From assembly GCA_937951615.1 (NCBI GenBank), contig CALFBH010000016.1:46746-110745 (forward strand): a stretch of 64,000 nt of DNA. Reading direction: 5' to 3'. This stretch comes from an uncultured Saprospiraceae bacterium (lineage in GTDB: Bacteria; Bacteroidota; Bacteroidia; Chitinophagales; Saprospiraceae). Positions 16,234 through 25,369 of the stretch are shown one piece after another; within the stretch, counting starts at the first letter, position 1; the number at the start of each line of letters is the position of its first letter. Under the pieces are notes generated by a model. That model ran no database searches. It saw only the letters and a list, made by a program, of their open reading frames with translations, and was not told the DNA's origin. The position numbers were made by a program, and so were the translations under genes.

Positions 16234-19200
16234 ATGAAACATCTCTTGTTAGTTGTTGCGATGATGCTGACCTGTTTTAGCATAGCTATAGCACAAAGCA
16301 CCGTCTCAGGAACTGTGACTGATGAGTCCGGCGAAGCTCTGCCATTCGCCAATGTGTACGTAGAAGGAACAACCATCGGTACAACAACCGATATCGATGG
16401 AAAGTACACATTAAAAGTGCCGGAAGGCGCGACAACAATCGTAGTAGAATACACGGGTTATACTGCTTTTACTCAGGATATTGGGAGCGGTGGTACAATA
16501 GACGCCACACTTTCGCAAGGTATCAATCTGGTAGAAACCATTGTTGTAGGTTATTTGCCACAAAAGCGAAAAGACATCACTGGTGCTGTCTCCTCTATTA
16601 GTGCGGAGGATATTGAAGATGTGCCTTTGCCAAGTCTTGAAATTGCATTGCAAGGTGGTGCAGCAGGTGTAAACGTCAATAAAAACTCAGGTAAACCTGG
16701 AGGAGGAGTTGATGTGAACATTCGGGGTAGAACATCTATCTCTGCTTCCAATCAGCCTTTGTATGTAGTCGATGGCGTCCCTGTAATTTCTGGCGACAAT
16801 TTCGACTTCTCTCAGCAAGATATTGGCGGAAGTGATTTATCTATTATTTCCGATCTTAATCCTGATGATATTGCGTCAATTGAAGTCCTTAAAGATGCTT
16901 CTACTGCCGCGATTTATGGATCAAGAGCAGCCAATGGTGTCGTGTTGATTACCACAAAAAGAGGAAGCGCAGGCAAAACAAAAGTTGACCTGAATGCTTC
17001 TTATGGAAGTGCTACACTTCCTAAGAAACTTGACGCAATTACGGGAGCAGAGTACAAAGAGTACTTGGTATTGGCTTATGGAGATCTTCTTGGTGGCCCA
17101 GAAGGGGTAACGTTTGAAGATTTGGAAGACAATGTATTTGGCCCACTTGGTAACGCGAGTACAAATTGGCAGGATGAGGTATTCAGAACGGCTCCACAAC
17201 AGGAGTATAGTATGAATATTTCTGGTGGTACAGAAACCACTCGTATTTTTGCTTCACTGGGTTTTAAAGATGAGGCAGGAATTATCAAAAAGTCTAACTT
17301 CAACAGATTTTCGGGTAGATTGAATGTGGATCACTCAATCTCCGAAAGACTGAGCTTCGGAATGAATATGGGCTATACTCGTTCTAATACCACGCAGGTA
17401 CAGAACGACAATAACATCTATGGTGTATTGGGTGCTTCTTTGCTGATTCCTCCTGTTGTGCCTATTCTGAATGACGACGGTAGCTGGGGTTCTGCTTTTG
17501 GTATTGAAAACGCAGTTGCAGCAGTGACAGATTATGATAATAATATCGTAAGAGGTCGCCTCAATGGAAGTGTATTTGGAAAATGGAACATCACTGATGA
17601 CCTGAGCCTACGTGTGGGACTGGGTACAGACTTCATTGACTCTAATGAAGATATTTACGAGCCAAGAACATTACAGTCTTCGGGTTCTGGTACGGCAGTA
17701 GTTGCTACCGTAAAAAATGAAAGATTCGTCAATGATTATGCTTTAACTTTCAATAAGTCGATGGGACAAAGCAGCATTCAGGCGGTTGCTGGAACCAGTT
17801 TCCAGGAGGACAAAATCAATTTCACTTATACAGAAGTGGTCGATTTTCCTACAGACGCATTTGAAGGGCTATCTTCTGGTGCTACACCAGTTACGACAGA
17901 TGGTGGGTTTACTGGTGATAATCTCCAGTCTTATTTTGCCAATGTAAACTATAATTTTGACAGCAGATATTATATCGCAGCGACCTTCAGAGCAGATGGT
18001 TCTTCCCGATTCATCAATAACAAATGGGGATTCTTTCCAGGTGTATCGGCAGGCTGGAATATTTCTGACGAAAGTTTTATGGAAGATGGCATGTTTGACC
18101 TCTTAAAACTTCGTGTAGGTTGGGGACAAACAGGTAATAATGTCATTGATAATTTTGGTGCAAAACAACTGTATGGCGGTGGTACAAATTATCAGGGCAT
18201 TGCAGGGATTACGCCTTCTCAAATTGGAAATCCTGATTTGAAATGGGAAACAACGACTTCAACCAATATTGGTTTGGACTTTGGTCTATTGGATAGCAGA
18301 ATTTCTGCAAATATTGATTTTTATATCAAAAATACAACTGACCTTTTATTAGATAAGCCTATTCCTACGACTTCTGGTTTTACGACTGTACTTGAGAATG
18401 TAGGTGAAATGCGCAATACAGGAGTTGATTTTACAGTAAACACCGTTAATATCAGAAAAAGCGACTTTACCTGGTCTTCTTCTTTGACACTAGGTTATCT
18501 GAAAAATGAAGTCGTCAAACTGGTCGATGGTATTCCTTTTGATGCAGGTTTCTCAAACAGAATTGCTGAAGGACAGCCATTAGGTAGCTTCTTTGGCGCA
18601 CAGACCGACGGGATTTTCCAGAATCAGGCTGAAATTGATGCACATGCAACACAGGCAAGTGCTTCTCCAGGAGATATTCGCTTTAAGGACATTAGTGGTG
18701 GTGCAGGCCCTGACGGTATCCTCGGTACGTCTGACGACCTCGCTCCTGATGGCATCATCAATGATAATGACAGAACTTATATTGGAAAAGCTTTACCTGA
18801 CTTTTCTGGTGGTCTTAGAAATAGGATCGACTTTAAAGGTGTTGATATTAATTTATTCTTCCAGTTTGCAACAGGTTTCCAGATCTATAATAACAACCTT
18901 GCATTCACAGAAGGTATGAACAGTGTATTTGCTCCTTCCAGAAATGCCTGGGAAAACAGATGGCAGCAAGAAGGTGATGATACAGACATCCCACGCCTTG
19001 TCAGAAGTGACCCAAACAACAACCGTAGAGAGTCCGACCGTTTTGTAGAAGATGGAGATTACTTACGCCTGAAAACAATGACCATCGGTTATACACTACC
19101 TCCTTCTTTATTGGAAAATGCAGGCTTCCGCAAAGTCAGACTTTATGTAAGTGGCTATAATCTGTGGACATTAACGGGCTACTCTGGTTATGACCCTGAA

Positions 19201-19299
19201 GTCAATATTTTTGATGGTAGCAACACTGCACTGGGTACAGACTTCCTAACCTTTCCACAGCCAAGATCAGTTGTTTTTGGATTGAACGTTGGATTCTAA
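16234..19299 (+). CDS. SusC/RagA-type TonB-linked outer-membrane transporter
   Basis: 1021 residues. Signal peptide MKHLLLVVAMMLTCFSIAIA; carboxypeptidase-like domain (STVSGTVTDESGEALPFANV to about residue 95); the SusC signature near VYVDGVP-type text (QPLYVVDGVPVISGDNFDF) and IEVLKDASTAAIYGSRAANG in the plug; then a large barrel ending PQPRSVVFGLNVGF. It forms the membrane pore of a pedal-bin importer with the lipoprotein encoded 30 bp downstream, moving glycans or peptides into the periplasm. No glycoside hydrolase, sulfatase or anti-sigma gene flanks it, so the substrate cannot be named. An N-terminal STN domain is absent, meaning no direct sigma signalling. Expression probably starts at 15975-15980. 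Confidence 0.95.
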   Translation: MKHLLLVVAMMLTCFSIAIAQSTVSGTVTDESGEALPFANVYVEGTTIGTTTDIDGKYTLKVPEGATTIVVEYTGYTAFTQDIGSGGTIDATLSQGINLVETIVVGYLPQKRKDITGAVSSISAEDIEDVPLPSLEIALQGGAAGVNVNKNSGKPGGGVDVNIRGRTSISASNQPLYVVDGVPVISGDNFDFSQQDIGGSDLSIISDLNPDDIASIEVLKDASTAAIYGSRAANGVVLITTKRGSAGKTKVDLNASYGSATLPKKLDAITGAEYKEYLVLAYGDLLGGPEGVTFEDLEDNVFGPLGNASTNWQDEVFRTAPQQEYSMNISGGTETTRIFASLGFKDEAGIIKKSNFNRFSGRLNVDHSISERLSFGMNMGYTRSNTTQVQNDNNIYGVLGASLLIPPVVPILNDDGSWGSAFGIENAVAAVTDYDNNIVRGRLNGSVFGKWNITDDLSLRVGLGTDFIDSNEDIYEPRTLQSSGSGTAVVATVKNERFVNDYALTFNKSMGQSSIQAVAGTSFQEDKINFTYTEVVDFPTDAFEGLSSGATPVTTDGGFTGDNLQSYFANVNYNFDSRYYIAATFRADGSSRFINNKWGFFPGVSAGWNISDESFMEDGMFDLLKLRVGWGQTGNNVIDNFGAKQLYGGGTNYQGIAGITPSQIGNPDLKWETTTSTNIGLDFGLLDSRISANIDFYIKNTTDLLLDKPIPTTSGFTTVLENVGEMRNTGVDFTVNTVNIRKSDFTWSSSLTLGYLKNEVVKLVDGIPFDAGFSNRIAEGQPLGSFFGAQTDGIFQNQAEIDAHATQASASPGDIRFKDISGGAGPDGILGTSDDLAPDGIINDNDRTYIGKALPDFSGGLRNRIDFKGVDINLFFQFATGFQIYNNNLAFTEGMNSVFAPSRNAWENRWQQEGDDTDIPRLVRSDPNNNRRESDRFVEDGDYLRLKTMTIGYTLPPSLLENAGFRKVRLYVSGYNLWTLTGYSGYDPEVNIFDGSNTALGTDFLTFPQPRSVVFGLNVGF

Positions 19300-19329
19300 A
19301 ATACCTCCTTTTTTGTACAATCATTTAAA

Positions 19330-20670
19330 ATGAAAATTATGAAAACAATCAATATATACGTACTCTTTTTGACCACTCTGCTCATTTTCTCTTGTGCAGA
19401 TTTGGAAAATCTGGAGCCAATCAATTCCATTCCATCAGGTACCGTGTTTGCAAGTGAGGCTTCTGCTGAAGCTGCGGTTATTGGTATTTATGATGAAATG
19501 CAAGACCCTACGCTGGTTTTTGATGGTTGGTTGGCCCTGCCACAGTATTTCTCCGACGAAGCAAATGCTACAGGTACATTTCCGACTCGTCTGGAATTTG
19601 GAAATTTGAATGTATTCCCTGCCAACACTACAATGGAAGCTGTTTTTACCGATTTATATGATGTCATTAATGTTGCCAATAATGTCATCGCGGGCGTTCC
19701 GCAGGTAGATGAAGCATCATTTACGGATGCAGAGAAAGCTGACTTTATGGCGCAGGCAAAATTCCTGCGGGCGCATTGCTATTTGCACCTGGTTACTTTA
19801 TGGAATGAAGTGCCTCTTGTGCTTACGCCAACGGTTGAAGTAGGCGATAATCTTTTTGTCGCCAGAAATTCAGTAGGCGAAATTTATGACCAAATCATAA
19901 AAGACTTTACTGAAGCAGCAAATGATTTGACTGCGGTAACAGGTCCAACTTTTGCCAGCCAGCAGGCTGCCAATGCTTTTCTTGCTCGTGTAGCACTTTA
20001 TCAAGGCAACTGGAGTGAGGCGATTGCTAAAGCAGAAACTGTTTTGGGTGCTGGTTTTGATTTGACGGCTGTTCCGTTTCTTGAAGATCAGATCTATTCT
20101 TTGGGCTTTGTGAGTGTAGATGGAAATGTGCTGAATTTTTTCTATGGTTCTGCTGATACTGGTGGACGTTATTCTATTGGCCCGAGCCAGACCATCATTG
20201 ATGCTTTTGAGCCAGATGATCTTCGCTTTGCGCAAACACTTGACTTGACCAGCTATTCTGTTCCTGTAGGAACGAAATATCCAAGTTTTGCTGCAGCAAA
20301 TTCAGGCACAGCAACAGATCCAATTTTCTTTATCCGTCATGCCGAAATGGTCTTGATCCTTGCTGAAGCTGAAGCCGAAATGGGTAATTATGCTACAGCA
20401 AGCGGCTATCTGAATCAGGTGAGAACCAGAGCTGGTTTAGCGGATGTTACGCTGGATGCGAATAATTATGTCGATGCTATTTTGCAGGAGCGTTTTGTAG
20501 AATTTGCTTTTGAAGGCCCACAACGCCTGATCGACTTGCGTCGTAAAGGAAAAGCAGAAGCTGTTCTTGCTCCTATTGGTTATGATGCTTGTGATGCTGT
20601 CTGGCCATTGCCACAGCGTGATATTGACAGAAATATCAATTTGGTGCAAAACACTTGTTGTAATTGTTGA
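19330..20670 (+). CDS. SusD/RagB-family surface lipoprotein
   Basis: 446 residues with a lipoprotein signal peptide (YVLFLTTLLIFSCADLENLE, lipid-modified Cys near residue 21). The start may be the ATG at 19330 or the one at 19339, which gives MKTINIYV. Family features: EPINSIPSGTVFASEASAEA, then TPR-like helices such as AKFLRAHCYLHLVTLWNEVP, and a C-terminal EAEAEMGNYATASGYLNQVR with RTRAGL, ERFVEFAFEGPQRLIDLRRK and LPQRDIDRN. It is the surface-exposed lid that captures substrate for SusC, with which it is co-transcribed (30 bp apart). A terminator follows at 20744. Confidence 0.94.
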   Translation: MKIMKTINIYVLFLTTLLIFSCADLENLEPINSIPSGTVFASEASAEAAVIGIYDEMQDPTLVFDGWLALPQYFSDEANATGTFPTRLEFGNLNVFPANTTMEAVFTDLYDVINVANNVIAGVPQVDEASFTDAEKADFMAQAKFLRAHCYLHLVTLWNEVPLVLTPTVEVGDNLFVARNSVGEIYDQIIKDFTEAANDLTAVTGPTFASQQAANAFLARVALYQGNWSEAIAKAETVLGAGFDLTAVPFLEDQIYSLGFVSVDGNVLNFFYGSADTGGRYSIGPSQTIIDAFEPDDLRFAQTLDLTSYSVPVGTKYPSFAAANSGTATDPIFFIRHAEMVLILAEAEAEMGNYATASGYLNQVRTRAGLADVTLDANNYVDAILQERFVEFAFEGPQRLIDLRRKGKAEAVLAPIGYDACDAVWPLPQRDIDRNINLVQNTCCNC

Positions 20671-20743
20671 TGTAGTGATTAGTAACTGGTTGATTGGTGA
20701 TTAGTTCATCAGCAACTAAGCTACTGTTAGCTTTTATAAAAAA

Positions 20744-20773
20744 GGCATTCCGAGTTTTCGGAATGTCTTTTTT
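20744..20773 (+). terminator. Terminator of the susCD operon
   Basis: GGCATTCCGA and TCGGAATGTC form a ten-pair stem (one G-U) with a TTT loop, followed by seven T residues. Confidence 0.8.
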
Positions 20774-20786
20774 TGCGTTAACGAAA

Positions 20787-20818
20787 AAGTGGAATTTCAT
20801 CAATATGAAATTCCACTT
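20787..20818 (-). terminator. Terminator-like hairpin for the POT transporter gene
   Basis: Perfect 14-bp arms AAGTGGAATTTCAT and ATGAAATTCCACTT around a four-base loop. Read on the minus strand it is followed by TTTTT, so it suits the convergent transporter gene ending at 20948. Confidence 0.6.
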
Positions 20819-20908
20819 GGTTATATAAAACAAGGTTGTTTATACAAATTTGAAAAACTCAAGTTAATGTCACGTTCAATTCGCCCAACTATTTTATTGT
20901 CAATAGTT

Positions 20909-20946
20909 TTTTGAATTTGTATTTGACATTTGAGTTTGTATTTCCA
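20909..20946 (+). repeat. TTTGAATTTG-type dispersed repeat, copy 3
   Basis: Sits at the 3' end of the POT transporter gene between convergent genes, so here it cannot be serving as a promoter for that gene. Confidence 0.65.
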
Positions 20947-20947
20947 A

Positions 20948-22693
20948 CTACTCTATTCCGTGCATCATTTTCTTCAATGTACCATTCAGCAGCACTAAAA
21001 CCAAAGCAGCTCCAGCAGGCACGAAAGTGAAAATAAGGAAGAACACAGACATACTATAAGATTCTACAATTTTATCAATATATCCACCTGTAATACCACC
21101 TGCAAAATTGGCAATAAAGTTGGCAATAAAGAACACACCAAACATCAGCCCAATCAAACGTAATGGTGCCAGTTTACTGACATAAGACAAGCCTACAGGC
21201 GACAGACACAACTCTCCCAAGGTATGGAACAGGTAAGCCAGAATCAACCAAATCATACTGACAGATGCCACCTTAGCTCCTTGTGGAATAGTCGAACTAC
21301 CCCAAGCCAATAAACCAAAACCGATAGCGAGTAAAAATAATCCAAGCGCAAACTTCAGTGGTCCTGAACGAATGATTTTCATGTCCCAAAACTTAGAAAA
21401 CATCGGTGCAAAAGCAATAATGAAAAAGGAATTGAGGATACCAAACCAAGAAGCCTGTATTTCTGTCTGATCGCTTGTAAATTCACGGTATAACATCCAG
21501 ATAACAATGCCCCAAATAATGACAAAACTACTTCCTAGAATGATGTTGGCTAAAGGAATATGTTTAAAACTTACTTTAAACAACATGCCCAAGACCCAGG
21601 TAATGATAACCAGGGGAACTATCGTTAAAACTGTATTGAATATCTTAAACGTCATAGCTTGTCCGCCAACCAAATCTCTATCTGTATAATCACGAGCAAA
21701 AATACTCATGGAACCACCAGCCTGCTCAAACGCCCACCAGAAGAAGATGGTAAAGAAGGTAAGAATAACAATCACCCAAACCCGATCTTTCTCTATTTTG
21801 TTCAGCCCTGGATCTGTTACAATATACCCGATAATCGCTGAAAATGCACCGAGTATAATAGACGGCATTATCATTGAATTTAGCGTAGATAAAGTTGAAG
21901 TCGTATCATGAAACTCTGGAATTATAGATCCAAGTCCATACACGATTGCACCAACTACAGCACCAATACCACCCCATTTAGCCAGTCTGCCAGAATTTGA
22001 ACCTGATACTTCCAGATTGTCTGCTCTGCCAGCATCTGCTATTCCGTCATTCTTTGGCGCAAGCCCGACATCTCCAAACATTTTACCAGAGGACAACCAG
22101 AATTGTAAAGCACCTGCAATCATAAAAATCATTGCAAGACCAAAGCCATAAGACCAGCCAATTTTTTCTCCAATATAACCACACAACAAAATACCCAAAA
22201 ATGCGCCTGCATTGATACCCATGTAGAATATCGTATAGGCAGCATCTTTTTTCTCTTCATCAGAGTATAATTGTCCAACTATGGATGAAATATTTGGTTT
22301 GAATAAGCCATTCCCTAAAACGAGTGCCGTCAAACCGATATAGAAAAATATAGGTATTTCCAATGCCATGCAGAGGTGACCAAAAGCCATGGTAAATGCA
22401 CCTATAATAACAGCCGTCCTATATCCTGTTAGTTTATCGGCAATGATACCACCAAATATAGGTGTGAAATAGACCAGACCTGTATATAAAGCATAAAGTC
22501 CTAAAGCATCTTTTCTCTCCCAACCATAGCCTCCGTCCATCAGAGACGCAGTAAGGAATAAAACCAATAAGGCACGCATTCCATAATAAGAAAATCGTTC
22601 CCACATTTCAGTAAAAAAGAGAACGAACAGACTACTGGGATGTCCCAATACCTTCGCCTGTTTATCAAAAAAATTAGATGTTTCTGAACTCAT
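20948..22693 (-). CDS. POT-family proton-coupled peptide transporter
   Basis: 581 residues, about 14 hydrophobic helices, inner membrane. FFTEMWERFSYYGMRALLVL carries the E-x-x-E-R-type signature of helix 1 in proton-coupled oligopeptide transporters, and GAFTMAFGHLCMA and FYMGINAGAFLGILLCGYIG are the other POT motifs. It would import di- and tripeptides with protons; the long form with extra helices is common in Bacteroidota. A non-conserved cytoplasmic loop (KNDGIADAGRADNLEVSGSN) lies in the middle. Convergent with susCD. Peptide preference unknown. Confidence 0.92.
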   Translation of the reverse strand: MSSETSNFFDKQAKVLGHPSSLFVLFFTEMWERFSYYGMRALLVLFLTASLMDGGYGWERKDALGLYALYTGLVYFTPIFGGIIADKLTGYRTAVIIGAFTMAFGHLCMALEIPIFFYIGLTALVLGNGLFKPNISSIVGQLYSDEEKKDAAYTIFYMGINAGAFLGILLCGYIGEKIGWSYGFGLAMIFMIAGALQFWLSSGKMFGDVGLAPKNDGIADAGRADNLEVSGSNSGRLAKWGGIGAVVGAIVYGLGSIIPEFHDTTSTLSTLNSMIMPSIILGAFSAIIGYIVTDPGLNKIEKDRVWVIVILTFFTIFFWWAFEQAGGSMSIFARDYTDRDLVGGQAMTFKIFNTVLTIVPLVIITWVLGMLFKVSFKHIPLANIILGSSFVIIWGIVIWMLYREFTSDQTEIQASWFGILNSFFIIAFAPMFSKFWDMKIIRSGPLKFALGLFLLAIGFGLLAWGSSTIPQGAKVASVSMIWLILAYLFHTLGELCLSPVGLSYVSKLAPLRLIGLMFGVFFIANFIANFAGGITGGYIDKIVESYSMSVFFLIFTFVPAGAALVLVLLNGTLKKMMHGIE

Positions 22694-22898
22694 AAGTTAC
22701 AAATATTTTTAACAAAATGGTTTTTAAAATGGGCGGATTAAATTAATCCAGCCAATACACTAGCACACTAAAGTAGTATATTTTTATAATTTTCAATAGG
22801 TTTTATTCTTAAATGTGAGATTAAGCGAATATTATAAGGCTATAAGTCGATATATTTGCAATTCAATAATTGTTCTTGTAAATTTGTTGCCATAGCAA

Positions 22899-23005
22899 CT
22901 ATTGTGTTGAGGTGTTGTGGTGTTAATGTGTTGAAGTGGTTTGTTTTGCGAAGCAAACTACGACAACACGACAACACGACAACACAACAACACAACAACA
23001 CAACT
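22899..23005 (+). repeat. CAACA word repeat and complementary TGTTG block in the hmgA leader
   Basis: A run of ACGACAACAC and ACAACAACAC words (22961-23004) ends eight bases before the hmgA ATG. A complementary GTGTTGAGGTGTTGTGG block lies 50-90 bp upstream, so the leader can fold on itself around TTTGCGAAGC. A second CAACA leader occurs before the gene ending at 57251. Confidence 0.65.
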
Positions 23006-23012
23006 CAATCAC

Positions 23013-24173
23013 ATGCATTACTACTCACTAGGAAATATACCCCCAAAACGCCATACGCAATTTCGCAAGCCCAATGGCGAATTATACAGCGAAGAATTGT
23101 TTTCCACAGAAGGCTTTTCGGATATGTATTCTTTACTCTACCACAGCAATCCGCCAACGCAGATCAAACAGGTCGATCAGCCTTTTTCGGTCAAGCCAAA
23201 GTTGATTCACGATGAGCAACTCAAGCCACGCAGCCTGAAAGGATTCAAGGTGAAGCCAGAAGCAGATTACATCAAAAGCCGTAAGGCAGTCTTGGTGAAT
23301 GATGATTGCAAAATTATTCTGGCTGCTCCCACAAAGAGCATGGATGATTATTTTTTCAAAAACGCAGATGCGGATGAAATTATCTTTGTGCATGTCGGTA
23401 CAGGAACACTGAAAAGTATGTATGGTGAGATAAAATTTGGCTACGGTGACTACTTGGTTATTCCGCGCGGCACCATTTATCATCTCGAATTTGATACGGC
23501 AGATAACCGGTTGTTTATTGTAGAATCTTATAGTCCTGTAGTGACGCCTAAGCGATACCGAAATGGTTTTGGGCAATTGATGGAACATTCGCCCTTCTGC
23601 GAGCGAGACATCCGTAAGCCGGAAAATCTGCAAACCATCGACAAGCAGGGCAATTATCTGTTTTATATCAAAAAGCGGGACATGATTTATCCATATCATT
23701 ACCAAAATCATCCTTATGATGTCGTGGGTTGGGATGGTTATGTTTACCCTTATGCCTTCTCGGTACACGATTTTGAACCGATAACCGGACGCCTGCACCA
23801 GCCGCCTCCTGTGCATCAGACTTTTGCAACAAAAGGCTTTGTTGTCTGCTCTTTTTGTCCGCGTTTATACGATTATCATCCCGATTCTATTCCTGCACCT
23901 TATAACCACAGCAATATTGATAGTGACGAAGTGCTCTACTATGTGGATGGTGATTTTATGAGTCGAAAAAGCGTAGAAAAAGGTATGATCTCCCTACATC
24001 CCGGTGGCATCCCGCACGGGCCGCATCCTGGTACAGTGGAGAAAAGTATCGGCAAAAAAGAGACGCACGAATTGGCAGTGATGGTCGATACATTCAGACC
24101 TCTGTTGATGACCGAACATGCAGCAAATATTGAAGATCCCGATTATTATTTAAGCTGGTTGAACGCACATTAA
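23013..24173 (+). CDS. hmgA: Homogentisate 1,2-dioxygenase
   Basis: 386 residues from the ATG at 23013 (MHYYSLGNIPPKRHTQF); a longer frame from 22941 only translates the CAACA repeat. The cupin half has PYNHSNIDSDEVLYYVDGDF and the GMISLHPGGIPHGPHPG stretch with the His and Glu ligands of the catalytic Fe(II). It opens the ring of homogentisate in tyrosine and phenylalanine breakdown, in the cytoplasm. No other gene of that pathway (HPPD, fumarylacetoacetase) lies in this window. A -7-like TATATTTG is at 22851-22858 but lacks a TTG partner. The leader is about 150 nt and repeat-filled. Confidence 0.92.
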   Translation: MHYYSLGNIPPKRHTQFRKPNGELYSEELFSTEGFSDMYSLLYHSNPPTQIKQVDQPFSVKPKLIHDEQLKPRSLKGFKVKPEADYIKSRKAVLVNDDCKIILAAPTKSMDDYFFKNADADEIIFVHVGTGTLKSMYGEIKFGYGDYLVIPRGTIYHLEFDTADNRLFIVESYSPVVTPKRYRNGFGQLMEHSPFCERDIRKPENLQTIDKQGNYLFYIKKRDMIYPYHYQNHPYDVVGWDGYVYPYAFSVHDFEPITGRLHQPPPVHQTFATKGFVVCSFCPRLYDYHPDSIPAPYNHSNIDSDEVLYYVDGDFMSRKSVEKGMISLHPGGIPHGPHPGTVEKSIGKKETHELAVMVDTFRPLLMTEHAANIEDPDYYLSWLNAH

Positions 24174-24207
24174 AATAAATTCAAATTCAAACGTCAAATT
24201 CAAAAAA
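24173..24207. repeat. TTTGAATTTG-type dispersed repeat, copy 4
   Basis: Begins at the hmgA stop codon and runs into the open frame upstream of the CPBP-family gene. It may have replaced that gene's original start region. Confidence 0.6.
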
Positions 24208-24307
24208 TCCTATATCTAGGACTCCTGTAGAACAGCTGACAACTGATAAAACAAGATGGCTGGAAATTACGGCGGCCCTGATTACTGGGCTTGGTAAGTT
24301 TATCTTC

Positions 24308-24880
24308 ATGGACTGGCTCAACTGGCGATTGTTTTATATTTTAGCGGTCTGCCTGTTTTGGGGTGTTTATGTGTATCGCCGCTATAGAGCGAATCCCGAC
24401 ATTTTAAAGTACTGGGGTTTTACTGTTCATAATTTTGGAAAAACCTTAAAACTGCTGTTACCTTTTGGAGGTATCAGTCTGCTTGCTTTTTTTATTATCG
24501 GACATTACCTGGGGAGCAATATACTCAGTTGGCGTATTATTCCTTTGCTTTTTTTGTATCCCTTGTGGGGCATTATTCAGCAATTTCTTGTTATTGCGCT
24601 GCTTGCAGGCAATCTGAAAGACATGCAGCATAATCGCTGGCCCGATGTACTCATTATTTTATTGACGGCTTTTGTTTTTGGAATTGTTCATTATCCACAT
24701 CTTCTGTTGATTGCTGGCACTTTTGTATTGGCGATGTCTTATGCCTTTGTATACATGAAACATCGAAACCTATATGTACTCGGTATTTTTCATGGCTGGC
24801 TGGGCGCATTTTTTTATTATGTAGTGCTGGGGCGAGATGCTTATTTGGAAGTTTTTGGCAATTTGCTTTCTGCTCTATGA
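24308..24880 (+). CDS. CPBP-family membrane protein lacking the catalytic Glu pair
   Basis: 190 residues from the first ATG, with several hydrophobic helices. Layout and later motifs fit the CPBP (type II CAAX protease-like) family: FGIVHYPHLLLIAGTF and LGIFHGWLGAFFYY carry the metal-site His residues. The first motif, normally EE-x3-R, reads WGIIQQFLVIALL, so both Glu are Gln and the Arg is missing; protease activity is doubtful. The in-frame sequence upstream (TRWLEITAALITGLGKFIF, from about 24251) is a plausible continuation of helix 1, but has no ATG, GTG or TTG back to the stop at 24176. The true start is therefore either lost, non-canonical, or the ATG used here with a shortened first helix. 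Confidence 0.7.
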   Translation: MDWLNWRLFYILAVCLFWGVYVYRRYRANPDILKYWGFTVHNFGKTLKLLLPFGGISLLAFFIIGHYLGSNILSWRIIPLLFLYPLWGIIQQFLVIALLAGNLKDMQHNRWPDVLIILLTAFVFGIVHYPHLLLIAGTFVLAMSYAFVYMKHRNLYVLGIFHGWLGAFFYYVVLGRDAYLEVFGNLLSAL

Positions 24881-24885
24881 ATCAT

Positions 24886-24985
24886 AGAAGAAAGATCGCT
24901 TCGTTTTCATAAAAATCTATCTCTCCGCTCTCAATGCCGCAGCATGGTCTCTCTTCTCGCAGCGCAGCGGTCTCACTTCTCAAAC
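24886..24985. repeat. GATCGCTTCG/CTTCTC word element
   Basis: Contains AGATCGCTTCG and GGTCTCTCTTCTCGC words that recur at 63722-63842. It separates the convergent CPBP and small membrane genes. Confidence 0.5.
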
Positions 24986-25267
24986 TCAAATATTCACAGG
25001 CTGATTTTCTTCCTGTGGGATAGCTCCAGTCCGCATAGGTTCAAAATCGAGCGAAGCATCAAATATGCGTCGAATCAGTTGAATACCATCCTGTAATAAT
25101 TTACCAGAATGGATATTTTTTTCTCTTGGCAAATCATTAGGTTTTACCAGTTCCTTCTTGGGCGTTTCAGAGGTTTTTATGTCGAAATGGCGTGTGTTCA
25201 AAAAAACAAAAGCTGCCAATGCCATGACGAATAAAATAATAATAGTCTGCTGTCTCGGATGTTTCAT
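24986..25267 (-). CDS. Small single-helix membrane protein, unknown
   Basis: About 93 residues from the ATG at 25267 (MKHPRQQTIIILFVM); a longer form from 25306 adds 13 residues without support. One N-terminal hydrophobic helix (IIILFVMALAAFVFL) is followed by a polar, charged tail with KPNDLPREKNIHSGKLLQDG. Likely an inner-membrane anchored or secreted small protein. Family unknown. It lies about 100 bp downstream of the PadR/PspC operon on the same strand and might belong to it. Confidence 0.5.
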   Translation of the reverse strand: MKHPRQQTIIILFVMALAAFVFLNTRHFDIKTSETPKKELVKPNDLPREKNIHSGKLLQDGIQLIRRIFDASLDFEPMRTGAIPQEENQPVNI

Positions 25268-25369
25268 AGTGTGTGATATATTTGGTGTATCGGAAATGAA
25301 AGACAAGATTAATTATAAAAGGTTGCACAATCATTCAGGTGGCTACTGCAACTGAAATTGACACTGCTA

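Noticed and set aside
23133..23816. Minus-strand frame of 227 codons
   Set aside because: Fully inside hmgA on the opposite strand with no recognisable motif.
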